Shown: positions 1-8,770 of the stretch, piece by piece | How the letters are laid out: each line of letters opens with the position of its first letter | Position numbering within the stretch: position 1 is the stretch's first letter | Source of the DNA: an uncultured Muribaculaceae bacterium | Lineage (GTDB): Bacteria; Bacteroidota; Bacteroidia; Bacteroidales; Muribaculaceae | DNA: 64,000 nt | NCBI GenBank assembly: GCA_905233915.1 | Contig: CAJOFM010000002.1 | Span: 216,167 to 280,166 of the forward strand | Reading direction: 5' to 3' | The notes under the pieces: model-generated | The model's input: the letters and a program-made list of their open reading frames with translations, nothing else | The model's database searches: none | What the model was told of the DNA's origin: nothing | Translations under genes and position numbers: made by a program

Positions 1-1403
1 CTCGATGGCGACGAGGAACTGCTGTAACTCGAGGTAGAGGACGAGGTGCTTGACGAGGAGGGTGCACGACTGGTTGTTGATGTCGTGCCACTATTGGAGG
101 CCGCTGATACCGAAGATTTAGAAAAATCAAAAGCCTCATAATTACCCGATTTCTCGGCCAAAGCTTTAAACATAGCTTCAAAAGTGTATTTTGACCCCCA
201 CTTAGTTTGGTCAATCAATATCTCTTTACCATCAACGACAATCTTAGTGAGGTTATAGTTCATCAATAGGTTGGAGACGTAGCGATTGTGCTCTCGTATG
301 TTATTATAGGGAGGATATTCAGCATCACCTACTCCCAATAAACTGAAATCAATATAGCCATCTACTGCCGTGTACAACAGATCATTTTTTTCATAACTGC
401 AAACTCCTGAAAGAATTATACCATTAGACATGTGTAATGATATAGGAAAATTTTGTTTTTCTTTAGTGGAAGATATATCATTAAAACTTACCGAAGCTAA
501 CCGTATAGCAACAAGCATACTAGGACTAGCCCATACAACTACACTCACATTATGATGTAATCCACAATTTAAACCGAATGCAAATGCCCTATACCAGTCT
601 TTCATATCGCCACTTTCTATCTTCCCAACAGATATCTTGGGTGCAGAATTTGGATAGGCATTGTACTCAGACTCACTTATTCCTTTGTAGTGGGCGACAT
701 ACTCGGCCTGCTGCGTCACTTTGAAAGAGTAGGTGGGATCTGTACTCACAGTTTGACCGTTAAGTGTCCATTTTTCAAATTTATAATAATCATAAGAATA
801 ATCATCAATATCATCACCATAATAATAATCATCATAATCATCACCATAATCATGATAATAATTGTCTGCTTTAATCGTCACATAGTCGCCGACATCATTA
901 ACCACTTTAGAAATCTCGACTTTGCCAATTGATTCCTTTTCTGTTTTTACTGTAACTCTTGAAAAAACAGCATAACAGATTTCCTGAATTGAACTCGGCA
1001 CGTTCTTTGCGGCAGTGATGGAATCTGAATATGACTCGCCTGTAGAATACAGTTGAGGACTGCCTTTAGTCAAATAATCGTCAAGTGAGTTAGAGACTGT
1101 TCCATCTGCTTTCGCTTTAGTAAAACCCACAAAGTTGTACCCGGCATTTGGTTTTGCGTAAAGATTCACCGGTCCTGAACTCACCCCTTTAAAGGATTTG
1201 TACTGACTGTACCATTGATGGTTGTCTTCTTTTTCGTCTGACACATAGACGAGTCCCGCTCCTGACGGGTAAGGTTTGATTTGAGCATTGACTGCTCTAT
1301 AGCCAATGTCACCAACCAGATCGGCTGCACGCACTGTAAATGATAATGATGCCAGCAAACAGGATAGTAGCATCAATAGTTTAAACTGATAGTTCTTTCT
1401 CAT
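1..1403 (-). CDS. InlB B-repeat-like exported protein (partial, C-terminus off the left edge)
   Basis: The reading frame is open from an ATG at 1403 to the left edge, about 467 codons, and its end is not in the window. It starts with a lysine/arginine stretch and a hydrophobic core ending near SFTVRA, a typical signal peptide, so it is exported. Around residues 160-235 the pattern VTIKAD...FEKWTLNGQ...AEYVAHYKG resembles the divergent InlB B-repeat fold common in Bacteroidales surface proteins. That repeat is interrupted by about 25 residues made almost only of Asp and Tyr (bases about 787-867). The last visible 30 residues are mostly Ser and Thr. The start overlaps the stop of the DUF4105 gene by 4 bases (ATGA), so the two are probably translationally coupled. 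The function is unknown; adhesion or surface display is a guess. Confidence 0.75.
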   Translation of the reverse strand, partial: MRKNYQFKLLMLLSCLLASLSFTVRAADLVGDIGYRAVNAQIKPYPSGAGLVYVSDEKEDNHQWYSQYKSFKGVSSGPVNLYAKPNAGYNFVGFTKAKADGTVSNSLDDYLTKGSPQLYSTGESYSDSITAAKNVPSSIQEICYAVFSRVTVKTEKESIGKVEISKVVNDVGDYVTIKADNYYHDYGDDYDDYYYGDDIDDYSYDYYKFEKWTLNGQTVSTDPTYSFKVTQQAEYVAHYKGISESEYNAYPNSAPKISVGKIESGDMKDWYRAFAFGLNCGLHHNVSVVVWASPSMLVAIRLASVSFNDISSTKEKQNFPISLHMSNGIILSGVCSYEKNDLLYTAVDGYIDFSLLGVGDAEYPPYNNIREHNRYVSNLLMNYNLTKIVVDGKEILIDQTKWGSKYTFEAMFKALAEKSGNYEAFDFSKSSVSAASNSGTTSTTSRAPSSSSTSSSTSSYSSSSSPS

Positions 1404-2548
1404 TTTGTTTGGGTTTTTAAGTGATTATTGATTGAAATTGCGATACATCTTATAAGGAGACACACCACAGGCAGGCACATCACCAGATTAGTTTGGGGGA
1501 ACAGGGGACTAATTAGTAAAAAGGCCGTAAGCAGCAGCGAGTATACCCCGTAGACATGGCCAAACCAGGAGCGACGATGGTAGCAGAACCACAGTAGCGC
1601 GGGCAAGGGATTGTAGGGAATCACATACCAATTCCATGTCGTTGCAGGCAAACTGGAAAACAAAAGCAATGACACAAGATAACAACCCACTACAGTTTGA
1701 GCCATCAACAAAAAACCATCAAGGACTCTAACAATCAGGCTCGAATCCTTGATTATTTTCAACAGCTGCAAAGCACTGACACATGACGTGACAAGCAGGA
1801 GGGTACCAAAAGTCATGAGCGGTGACGGGTAATGTGATTGCTGCTTGGGGAACGGTTCGATAACCTGATGCAGTTCGCCTTTGATCATCGGTCGTTGTTG
1901 GCCCTCACCATCAACGAGGATGGCATTGCGCCATGCCTGATGATGATAAAAGGGAGAAATGCGGTAGTCGATATCGCTCATCTGGTCGCCTTGAGTGCCC
2001 ATGGTGAAGTTCCAAAACAGAGCCGACCATGGAGACTGTGTTGACATGCTATTGACAACGGTGCGGTGGGTACCCGTCAAGGCTTTTGGCAAGTCCCCAT
2101 ACTGCAATTCCACCCCCTCGTCAAGCGCCATTTTAATGACGTGAATGCACTCGGACGTGCAGTTGCAGTTCATGTAATCAAATTGATAGGCCATTCCATC
2201 GTCAACATAATCATCAATTATCTTCCACAGGTTTTGCTTCTCAACAGGCGATAGATTGAGAACAAACTCTTGAACGCCCCTCTTCTCGGAACTGAATTTA
2301 TGGATATATGATTGATAGTCAATGGCCCTGAAACCTGCCTGCGAAGTTGTCAAGAATGACAGCTGTGAAATTCTCGCAGGATTCACCTCGAATGTGAAGC
2401 AATAGTCCAATCCAGCCGATGGACACTGCAGCCTGATGGCCTCATGACCATGAATGGAATAAAAAACAGATGCAGGTTCAACACACAGCACACTGGCCGT
2501 GATAAAAATGCTGTCGGATGCTGCAATTTGTAAATCTTGGTTTGTCAT
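1400..2548 (-). CDS. DUF4105 domain membrane protein
   Basis: This 382-residue protein resembles the Bacteroidota DUF4105 (Lnb N-terminal periplasmic-like) family. The N-terminal half has the family-like FYSIHGHEAIRL segment and a cysteine motif, YMNCNCTSE, near residue 130. The C-terminal 130 residues contain about four hydrophobic helices, so the protein is membrane-bound; the soluble part would normally face the periplasm. I chose the ATG at 2548. A GTG two codons upstream is possible, but an in-frame stop follows just before it, so no further extension exists. There is no classical signal peptide, although relatives usually have one, so the N-terminus may be truncated. It overlaps the following exported protein by 4 bases and is probably co-transcribed with it. 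The molecular function of the family is not established. Confidence 0.7.
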   Translation of the reverse strand: MTNQDLQIAASDSIFITASVLCVEPASVFYSIHGHEAIRLQCPSAGLDYCFTFEVNPARISQLSFLTTSQAGFRAIDYQSYIHKFSSEKRGVQEFVLNLSPVEKQNLWKIIDDYVDDGMAYQFDYMNCNCTSECIHVIKMALDEGVELQYGDLPKALTGTHRTVVNSMSTQSPWSALFWNFTMGTQGDQMSDIDYRISPFYHHQAWRNAILVDGEGQQRPMIKGELHQVIEPFPKQQSHYPSPLMTFGTLLLVTSCVSALQLLKIIKDSSLIVRVLDGFLLMAQTVVGCYLVSLLLFSSLPATTWNWYVIPYNPLPALLWFCYHRRSWFGHVYGVYSLLLTAFLLISPLFPQTNLVMCLPVVCLLIRCIAISINNHLKTQTK

Positions 2549-3233
2549 TCCCACATAATATTATATTGGCGAGTTTTTTGCTTGAAGGCCCTGGGGCAGG
2601 AGTATAAAAAACGTGGACCAAATACTCGATCTACGCTTCCTAAGGTATCGCCAAACACCTTGCTATCATAAATGAGTAAACGTCCATTCCATAAGCGTGA
2701 ACATCAATTCATCATTTTGCTAGCTTCTTTTAAAATTGGCGATTTTCCAAAAAGCAAGATTCAAAGTTAGCGTTTTATCTTGATATCTTAATCTTGATTA
2801 TTTCACATAGGCAGTGGTGTTTTAAAAGGTGAATGGTGATTTTATCAGTGCAAATATAGTCAATTAATTTGATTTTCTTAGAAAAGCCGAGAACTATTCA
2901 TCAATAATAGCATTATTTTTGATGTTTGGGGGATGACTGAGGAGAAGTGGTGCATTCATCATGCTGCACACGGGAAAAAATTCAAATTATAATCAAATTC
3001 AACAAAATCTATATTATGTTTAGGGAACGACATAGAAGTTGGCCCAAACCCTTGCGGGGGTAATGCGAGTAACACGAATGGCATCAGCATTCATTCGTAT
3101 AATTAGCGAAATTAGCATTGAGAAAAATCCTGGCCAACAGCTATATCATTGCCTATGTTTATTTGTTAGATTCTCCGCCAGTCAAGGCGGTTTGGATGCT
3201 GGGCAAACAATGATGGCGCAGCCCCCCATAAGT
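2549..3233. other. intergenic region, 685 bp, AT-rich
   Basis: No convincing gene is present; the one short plus-strand frame (3039-3251) has no homology I recognise. For the minus strand, CAAAGTTA at 2762-2769 and CAAATATA at 2851-2858 read as possible -7 boxes (TAACTTTG, TATATTTG) for the DUF4105 operon, but neither has a clear -33 box. The 13-mer AATTAGCGAAATT at 3101-3113 recurs in inverted orientation at 62161-62173. A 5-bp hairpin (CCGCC/GGCGG, 3175-3190) is too short to call a terminator. Confidence 0.5.
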
Positions 3234-4859
3234 TTAGAAGGGAGGAAGTGACTGGAGAATGAGAGGCTGTCCGGTGGCGGGATGGGTGAAAGTGATGGAC
3301 TGGGCATGCAGCATCAGGCGGGTGGAGGCCTTGCCGTAGAGGCGGTCGCCCACAATGGGGCAGTTGAGGCCTTGCTGATGGGAGGCGTGCACACGCAACT
3401 GATGGGTGCGGCCCGTGAGCGGCTGCAATGCCACCAGCGTCTGCCCGTTCCGGCGCTCCAGCACCCTGTATTGAGTCACGGCAGGCTTGCCATACTCCAA
3501 ATCCACCCGTTGTCGCGGGCGGTCGTCCACATCGGGACGCAGCGGCAAGTCGATGATGCCCTCATCGGCCATTACCTCGCCATCAAGCAGCGCAATGTAG
3601 CGTTTCTTTATCGTGTGCCGCTCAAACTGCTGCTGCAGATGCTTGTGAGTATCCTTATCCTTGGCAAACATCACCAGACCTGACGTTTCCTGGTCCAAGC
3701 GATGCACCACAATGGGGCCTGCAGCCTCAGGAAAAGCCTCCTGGTAACGGGTTAACAGGGAATCTTCCAGCAGTTTCCCCGGCACGGTGAGCATTCCAGA
3801 CGGCTTGTTCAAGACCGTGAGCCACGGGTCATCATAGACCACGTCAAGTGCCGTTTCCTCCAGGGGTTGTCCTAACAGGTTGTCCTCCACATCAAGTCCC
3901 TGAAGCATGAAATCGAGGATTGGTTTGCACTTGCTACGGCAAGCGGGATAGAAATGGCCGTGATGTCGCACCTCGCCCACGGGTGACGCGCCCCACCAGA
4001 ACTCGGCCATGCACACGGGCCGCAAATTGTGGTTGAAAGCATAATTGAGCAGGCGCGGTGCACAGCATTCCCCTGCCCCGGCCGGCGGCAGCGTGCCCAA
4101 CGGCTTGAACACCTCGACCAGGTCACGGCGCTCACCATGGGCATTAGTCACTACAAAAAGGCGAAAGATGCGTTCCTGCAAGGCTTCGCTCATCATCTTG
4201 CGGCGCGCCTTTAACTCATCGATGTGCGCAGAATAGTCACTAATCTCTTCAGTAATTCCCTGTAGTAACGCCTGATGACGCTGTCGGATGCGTTTCAGTT
4301 CCGCCTTTTCAAATCGGCTTTGGTTGAGCAGTTCTTCCTGTTGCTCGGCAGTAAGGTCATTTTTGGCGCGGCGTTCGTCACGCTCTTGTTTATGCCGCGT
4401 CATTATCGCCTTAAATCGGGCGATTTCCTCTTCCATCTCACGTCGGGCGCTTGCCTCACGTTGCAGCAAGGCCTCACGCTCGGGAGATTGTTCCAAGCGC
4501 TCCACCTCGTGGTTGATGGCGGTAATCTGCGCCTCGCCACGCTTGAACTCACCCTGCGGATCCAACAGGTCATAAACAGGCGGCACGAAATAGTCGTGAT
4601 GCACACTACCCGCCAGGTTACCTGAAAAAGCCGCCAAATAACCCAAGCGGCCGTCGTCGTCCTGTGCCACAAGCACGCCCAACATCTTGCCAGCCGCCAA
4701 TTCCTCGGCCCAATCATCGCGCGTAGCGACATATTGTTGAACCCGCTCCACCGCCTTCAATGCCAGCGGATGGGGCTCATACAGGAAGGGGCAAGTGAAT
4801 TGACGCGGCAACTCGATGGTCGCCACATCCACTTCCAGCAGATGGAATTTTTCAATCAT
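3234..4859 (-). CDS. RluA-family pseudouridine synthase with long N-terminal extension
   Basis: This cytoplasmic RNA-modification enzyme isomerises uridine to pseudouridine in rRNA and/or tRNA. The C-terminal 200 of its 541 residues form the RluA catalytic domain: VLNKPSGMLTVPG near 349-361, the catalytic HRLDQETSG at 386-394 (nucleophile Asp389), and GRTHQLRVH further on. The first 335 residues are an extension with a coiled coil at about 105-235 and several Cys residues at 265-311 (ECCAPR, CRSKCK) that could bind metal. The length is well above the roughly 220-325 residues of E. coli RluA or RluD; extended forms exist in Bacteroidota. The substrate position cannot be deduced. It lies 11 bp downstream of the acyltransferase gene and is probably co-transcribed with it. 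Confidence 0.88.
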   Translation of the reverse strand: MIEKFHLLEVDVATIELPRQFTCPFLYEPHPLALKAVERVQQYVATRDDWAEELAAGKMLGVLVAQDDDGRLGYLAAFSGNLAGSVHHDYFVPPVYDLLDPQGEFKRGEAQITAINHEVERLEQSPEREALLQREASARREMEEEIARFKAIMTRHKQERDERRAKNDLTAEQQEELLNQSRFEKAELKRIRQRHQALLQGITEEISDYSAHIDELKARRKMMSEALQERIFRLFVVTNAHGERRDLVEVFKPLGTLPPAGAGECCAPRLLNYAFNHNLRPVCMAEFWWGASPVGEVRHHGHFYPACRSKCKPILDFMLQGLDVEDNLLGQPLEETALDVVYDDPWLTVLNKPSGMLTVPGKLLEDSLLTRYQEAFPEAAGPIVVHRLDQETSGLVMFAKDKDTHKHLQQQFERHTIKKRYIALLDGEVMADEGIIDLPLRPDVDDRPRQRVDLEYGKPAVTQYRVLERRNGQTLVALQPLTGRTHQLRVHASHQQGLNCPIVGDRLYGKASTRLMLHAQSITFTHPATGQPLILQSLPPF

Positions 4860-4870
4860 TTATCAGGAAA

Positions 4871-5881
4871 CTATGCTTTGCCAGACGGACGCTTCTTGCC
4901 GAGCATCCAGGGAGCATAACGCTCAATGAACAGGGCAATCGGATACAGCACCGCCATGACGGCAAGGGCGATGACAACCTTCATCAGGATGTTGTCATCG
5001 AGAAACGCAGGGCCGGCAAACTTACCGACCACCATCTTGATGACACCGATGAGGTAGTTCTGGAGGGCAAGATAGGTGATGCTGGTGATGGCAACGTTCT
5101 GCGCGATGCGGCTTGTTCCAAAGTGCTTTTCAAGCCACTTGCACACGGCAGTGTACAGCGGCAACACCATGATGACCGCCAATGGCGCAAGCACGTAGGC
5201 CACTCCACGGTCGATGTTCAGCGGGGCAAAAATGAGGAAACCCAAGCCCACTGCGGCCAGAACGAGCCATAGCAACGAGCGTCCAGTGACAGCAAACGAG
5301 AATCGGTCCACCAATGGGCGGCAACAGTTGCCCAAGGCATAGATGGGCATGTACAGGAAAGCCTTGTCCAAATTCCAGTAGCGAAAACACGGCACGTCGG
5401 GCAAAATGAGCAGTGAGAGACTCAGCAGCACCGCCACAACAAGCGGCAAGTAGCAGGATAGGTATTTCCTAATGGGATAGTAGATGACCTGCATGGTGAA
5501 CAGGGCCGCCAGGAACCAGAAGGGACCCAGCACGACGTCGGGCGTGCCCTGGATGAACTGCCAAACGGGCGTGAGCACATCGATAGCCTGTTCCTCGGGG
5601 CCGGCCATGCGGCGCCCCACAACAAGCCAGAGGGCATAGAAAACGACAAAGAACGTGGCATAAGGCACCAGAATCTGGCGCGCACGATGACGCAGGAAGG
5701 TCAGGAAATCCTTCTGCTTTGCGATGTTGAACAGATAACCGGCCGCCAAGAAGAACACCGGGGCACCCATGTTGAAGAGGGCCACCTCGTGGGCGGTGTC
5801 GTAGCGGGGAGGCGTGTGGTAAACCACCACCAGATACATCGCTATCAGCTTGAGGTAATCGAGCCAGGCCTGTCGTTTCAT
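4871..5881 (-). CDS. acyltransferase family 3 membrane protein
   Basis: This 336-residue polytopic protein has about ten hydrophobic segments and the acyltransferase-3 start (WLDYLKLIAMYLVVVYHTPP), with the conserved His of the first helix at about residue 22. Family members move acyl groups, often acetyl, onto sugars of surface polysaccharides, glycolipids or peptidoglycan at the inner membrane. The acceptor cannot be read from the sequence. Downstream neighbours are rluA (11 bp away) and, upstream, serS, which is separated by a heptamer repeat array. Its link to the cell-wall cluster is positional only. Confidence 0.82.
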   Translation of the reverse strand: MKRQAWLDYLKLIAMYLVVVYHTPPRYDTAHEVALFNMGAPVFFLAAGYLFNIAKQKDFLTFLRHRARQILVPYATFFVVFYALWLVVGRRMAGPEEQAIDVLTPVWQFIQGTPDVVLGPFWFLAALFTMQVIYYPIRKYLSCYLPLVVAVLLSLSLLILPDVPCFRYWNLDKAFLYMPIYALGNCCRPLVDRFSFAVTGRSLLWLVLAAVGLGFLIFAPLNIDRGVAYVLAPLAVIMVLPLYTAVCKWLEKHFGTSRIAQNVAITSITYLALQNYLIGVIKMVVGKFAGPAFLDDNILMKVVIALAVMAVLYPIALFIERYAPWMLGKKRPSGKA

Positions 5882-5882
5882 A

Positions 5883-5982
5883 TTAGGCTTTAGATGTTAG
5901 GTGTTAGATAATTTAGGCTTCAGGTTTTAGGTTTCAAGCGACAACACCTAAAACCTAATACCTAAAGCCTAAAGCCTCTATT
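5883..5982. repeat. 7-bp tandem array, inverted arrangement, 3' of serS
   Basis: Two runs of 7-bp units face each other. The left run has units ending in TAG or CAG (for example GCTTTAG, ATGTTAG, GTGTTAG) with one 2-bp slip; the right run has units starting with CTA (CTAAAAC, CTAATAC, CTAAAGC). The two can pair into a long imperfect hairpin. In the sense of serS, whose stop is at 5985-5987, nearly every unit contains TAG, TAA or TGA. Confidence 0.85.
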
Positions 5983-5984
5983 GA

Positions 5985-7256
5985 TTAATCAATGATGTCA
6001 AATCCAGTGTAACGCTGCAGGGCGGCGGGGATGCGGATACCCTCGGGCGTCTGGTTGTTCTCGAGCAGGGCAGCGACGATGCGCGGCAATGCCAGTGCCG
6101 AACCGTTGAGGGTGTGGCACAGGTGCGTCTTCTTGTCGTCGCCACGGTAGCGGCACTTCAGGCGGTTGGCCTGATAGGTCTCAAAGTTGGAGACGCTGCT
6201 CACCTCGAGCCAACGCTCCTGGGCAGCCGACCATACCTCGAAGTCGAAGGTAATGGCGCTGGTGAAACTCATGTCACCACCACACAGGCGCAGGATGTGC
6301 CACGGCAACTCCAGCTTCTCGAGCAGACCTTGTACATGGTCCTTCATCTCCTCGAGGGCAGCATAGGAGTCCTCGGGCTTCTCGATGCGCACGATCTCGA
6401 CCTTGTCGAACTGGTGCAGACGGTTCAAGCCACGCACATCCTTGCCATAGGAACCAGCCTCGCGACGGAAACATGCCGAGAACGCGCAGTTCTTCTTGGG
6501 CAGTTCCTCCTGAGGGATAATGACGTCGCGGTACATGTTGGTAACAGGCACCTCGGCAGTGGGGATGAGGTAGAAGTTATCCACCTGGCAGTGGTACATC
6601 TGGCCCTCCTTGTCGGGCAGCTGGCCTGTTCCCAAGCCCGAAGCCTCGTTCACCACGAAGGGCGGTTCAATCTCCACGTAGCCAGCCTTGCCAGCCTCGT
6701 CGAGGAAGAACTGGATCAAGGCGCGCTGCAAGCGGGCACCCTTGCCCACATACACGGGGAATCCGGCTCCCGTGATCTTCACGCCCAGGTCAAAGTCGAT
6801 GAGGTTGTATTTCTTGGCCAAGTCCCAATGGGGCAGAGCGTCCTCGGGCAACTCGGGCATCTTGCCGCCAGTCTTCTCGACTACATTGTCCTCGGCTGTC
6901 TTGCCCTCGGGCACGCCGCTGTAGGGCACGTTGGGGACACTGAGCAGGATTTCGGTTATCTCGTCCTGGGCAGCAGTGAGGTTGTCGTCAATCTCCTTGT
7001 TGGCGGTTTTGAGATCGGCCACTTGAGTCTTCACATTCTCGGCCTCGTCACGGTTACCCTGCTTCATCAAGGCACCGATTTGTGCGGCCATCTTATTGAG
7101 CACAGCGGCGTTGTCGTCGCGTTGTTTCTGCAGTGCACGGCGCTGCTTGTCCAGTTCCACGATGCGCATGATGGGCTCGCGTCCGTCAAAGTGCTTGACG
7201 GCAAGGCGGCGAATCACCTCCTCGGGGTCCTGGTTAATCAATTGTAATGTCAGCAT
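5985..7256 (-). CDS. serS: seryl-tRNA synthetase
   Basis: This cytoplasmic class II aminoacyl-tRNA synthetase (423 residues, the usual length) charges tRNA-Ser. The N-terminal 110 residues form the long antiparallel coiled-coil arm that holds the tRNA (LDKQRRALQKQRDDN onward). Class II motif 2 is visible as CFRREAGSYGKDVRGL, with the Ser/AMP-binding region around TAEVPVTN, and motif 3 as GSALALPRIVAALLEN. It follows ftsZ on the same strand with a 7-bp repeat array in the gap and a second array after its own stop. It may share the dcw transcript, but I saw no dedicated promoter. Confidence 0.97.
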   Translation of the reverse strand: MLTLQLINQDPEEVIRRLAVKHFDGREPIMRIVELDKQRRALQKQRDDNAAVLNKMAAQIGALMKQGNRDEAENVKTQVADLKTANKEIDDNLTAAQDEITEILLSVPNVPYSGVPEGKTAEDNVVEKTGGKMPELPEDALPHWDLAKKYNLIDFDLGVKITGAGFPVYVGKGARLQRALIQFFLDEAGKAGYVEIEPPFVVNEASGLGTGQLPDKEGQMYHCQVDNFYLIPTAEVPVTNMYRDVIIPQEELPKKNCAFSACFRREAGSYGKDVRGLNRLHQFDKVEIVRIEKPEDSYAALEEMKDHVQGLLEKLELPWHILRLCGGDMSFTSAITFDFEVWSAAQERWLEVSSVSNFETYQANRLKCRYRGDDKKTHLCHTLNGSALALPRIVAALLENNQTPEGIRIPAALQRYTGFDIID

Positions 7257-7263
7257 TGTTTGG

Positions 7264-7312
7264 TTTTTAGTCTCTAGTCCCTAGTTGTTAGACCCTAGTT
7301 GCTAGTTATCTG
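7264..7312. repeat. 7-bp tandem array (7 units) 3' of ftsZ
   Basis: Seven consecutive 7-bp units fill 7264-7312 exactly, for example TTTTTAG, TCTCTAG, TCCCTAG, TTGTTAG. Six of the seven end in TAG on the plus strand. The array abuts the ftsZ stop (TAA on the minus strand, 7313-7315). Read in the ftsZ direction, the units give CTAG, CTAA or TAAC and therefore a stop triplet about every 7 bases. Confidence 0.9.
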
Positions 7313-8722
7313 TTAATTATCACCGAAGTCGATGGTCTGTGAATCACCGATGGGGGGGCGTTTTGTTGATCTGGGCACCTCGACAGGACGGTCCAGGGAT
7401 GCGGCGTGCTGACGTTCATTCAGCTGGTTGCGCAGGTCGGGCTTGCGGCCGTAGGTGGGGAATTTCTCGATCAAGTCAATCATGTCGTCATCGTCCATTT
7501 GCTCGGGGGTAAGCACGATGTAACGAGCCCTGTTTTGTTTCAGGGTCAGATCGTTGATGGCATCGGAACCATACTCCTCGGCGAGGCGCTGAGAGTCGGT
7601 AATGTTGGGTTCGACCGAAACCGGCTCACGACTACTTGTACGAGGCTGTACCGAAGAAACCGGAGCCTCCTTGTCGAGCGACACATTGAATCCCGAAGCG
7701 AGGACGGTCACCTTGATCTGGTCCTCGAGTGTGGAATCAAATGCCATACCCCAAATCACATCGACACCCTGATCAAAGTTGGCCATGAACTCCTGAATCT
7801 CATTCATCTCTTCCATCAGCAGGGGAGATTCACTATTGGGATTATAGTAGAAGTTCATCAGAATCCTCTTTGAGCCATAGACGTCACGGTTCTTGAGGAG
7901 CGGCGACTCCAGGGCGTTCTCGATAGCCTTGGTCACACGACGTTCACCGATACCATAGCCCGAACTGATGATAGCGGCACCGCCATCACGCAAGGTGGTA
8001 TTCACATCGTTGAAGTCCAGGTTAATCTTACCATTGACGGTAATCAAGTCACTGATGCTGCGGGCAGCGATAGTAAGCGTGTCATCGGCCTTGCCGAAGG
8101 CGTTGGTGAAGTCCAGATCCTTGTAGATCTCAGTCAGACGCTGGTTGTTGATGATGAGCAGGGCATCCACATACTTGCCCATCTCATCGGCACCACCAAG
8201 CGCCTTGAGAATCTTCTTGGGGCCCTCGAACAGGAAGGGGATGGTCACGATACCGATGGTGAGCACACCCTTCTCGTGGGCAATGCGTGCCACCACAGGC
8301 GCAGCACCCGTACCGGTGCCACCACCCATACCAGCGGTGATGAATACCATCTTGGTGTCGTCGTCGAACAGGGTTGCGATGTCGGCCTCGCTCTCCTCGG
8401 CAGCACGACGTGCCACTTCAGGCACATTACCTGCGCCCAATCCATGGGTAGTATTCGGGCCCAGCAACACGCGGTTGGGCACCGGCGACTCATTAAGCTG
8501 CTGGCGGTCGGTGTTGAGTACAACAAACGAGACACCCTCGATGTTCTGCATATACATGTGATTGATGGCATTATTGCCACCGCCACCCACACCCATCACC
8601 TTGATGATGGTGGGAGATTTGGCCTTATCGTCGAATCCTGACTTCTGATCCAGAGTGGACATGATATCGCCCTTGGGCATTCTCGTGTCACGGCCACCGA
8701 AATTGATATTGTTGTTATCCAT
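7313..8722 (-). CDS. ftsZ: cell division GTPase FtsZ
   Basis: FtsZ is the tubulin homologue that polymerises into the cytokinetic ring. This copy is 469 residues. A flexible N-terminus of about 40 residues precedes the Rossmann GTPase (VMGVGGGGNNAINHM), the tubulin signature GGGTGTG lies within AGMGGGTGTGAAP, and the T7 loop (NLDFNDVNTTL) supplies catalytic acids. The long C-terminal tail ends in basic and acidic residues (TKRPPIGDSQ...DFGDN) rather than an obvious FtsA-binding peptide; FPTYGRKP, about 45 residues before the end, is the closest candidate. It is the last gene of the dcw cluster, 48 bp after ftsA, and precedes serS. Confidence 0.98.
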   Translation of the reverse strand: MDNNNINFGGRDTRMPKGDIMSTLDQKSGFDDKAKSPTIIKVMGVGGGGNNAINHMYMQNIEGVSFVVLNTDRQQLNESPVPNRVLLGPNTTHGLGAGNVPEVARRAAEESEADIATLFDDDTKMVFITAGMGGGTGTGAAPVVARIAHEKGVLTIGIVTIPFLFEGPKKILKALGGADEMGKYVDALLIINNQRLTEIYKDLDFTNAFGKADDTLTIAARSISDLITVNGKINLDFNDVNTTLRDGGAAIISSGYGIGERRVTKAIENALESPLLKNRDVYGSKRILMNFYYNPNSESPLLMEEMNEIQEFMANFDQGVDVIWGMAFDSTLEDQIKVTVLASGFNVSLDKEAPVSSVQPRTSSREPVSVEPNITDSQRLAEEYGSDAINDLTLKQNRARYIVLTPEQMDDDDMIDLIEKFPTYGRKPDLRNQLNERQHAASLDRPVEVPRSTKRPPIGDSQTIDFGDN

Positions 8723-8770
8723 ATTGTGATTGTATTTTATTCGTTATTGATAATTCCGCTTGCAGCTGAT

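Noticed and set aside
690..932. Plus-strand frame with a run of Ile residues
   Set aside because: It is the reverse reading of the Asp/Tyr-rich insertion of the surface protein; a membrane protein call would be an artefact.
3039..3251. Short plus-strand frame in the gap before the pseudouridine synthase
   Set aside because: No homology, no promoter, and it runs into the opposite-strand gene.
6114..7247. Long plus-strand open frame (377 codons) antisense to serS
   Set aside because: It mirrors the codon pattern of serS, has no recognisable domain, and sits fully inside an essential gene; it is a shadow frame.
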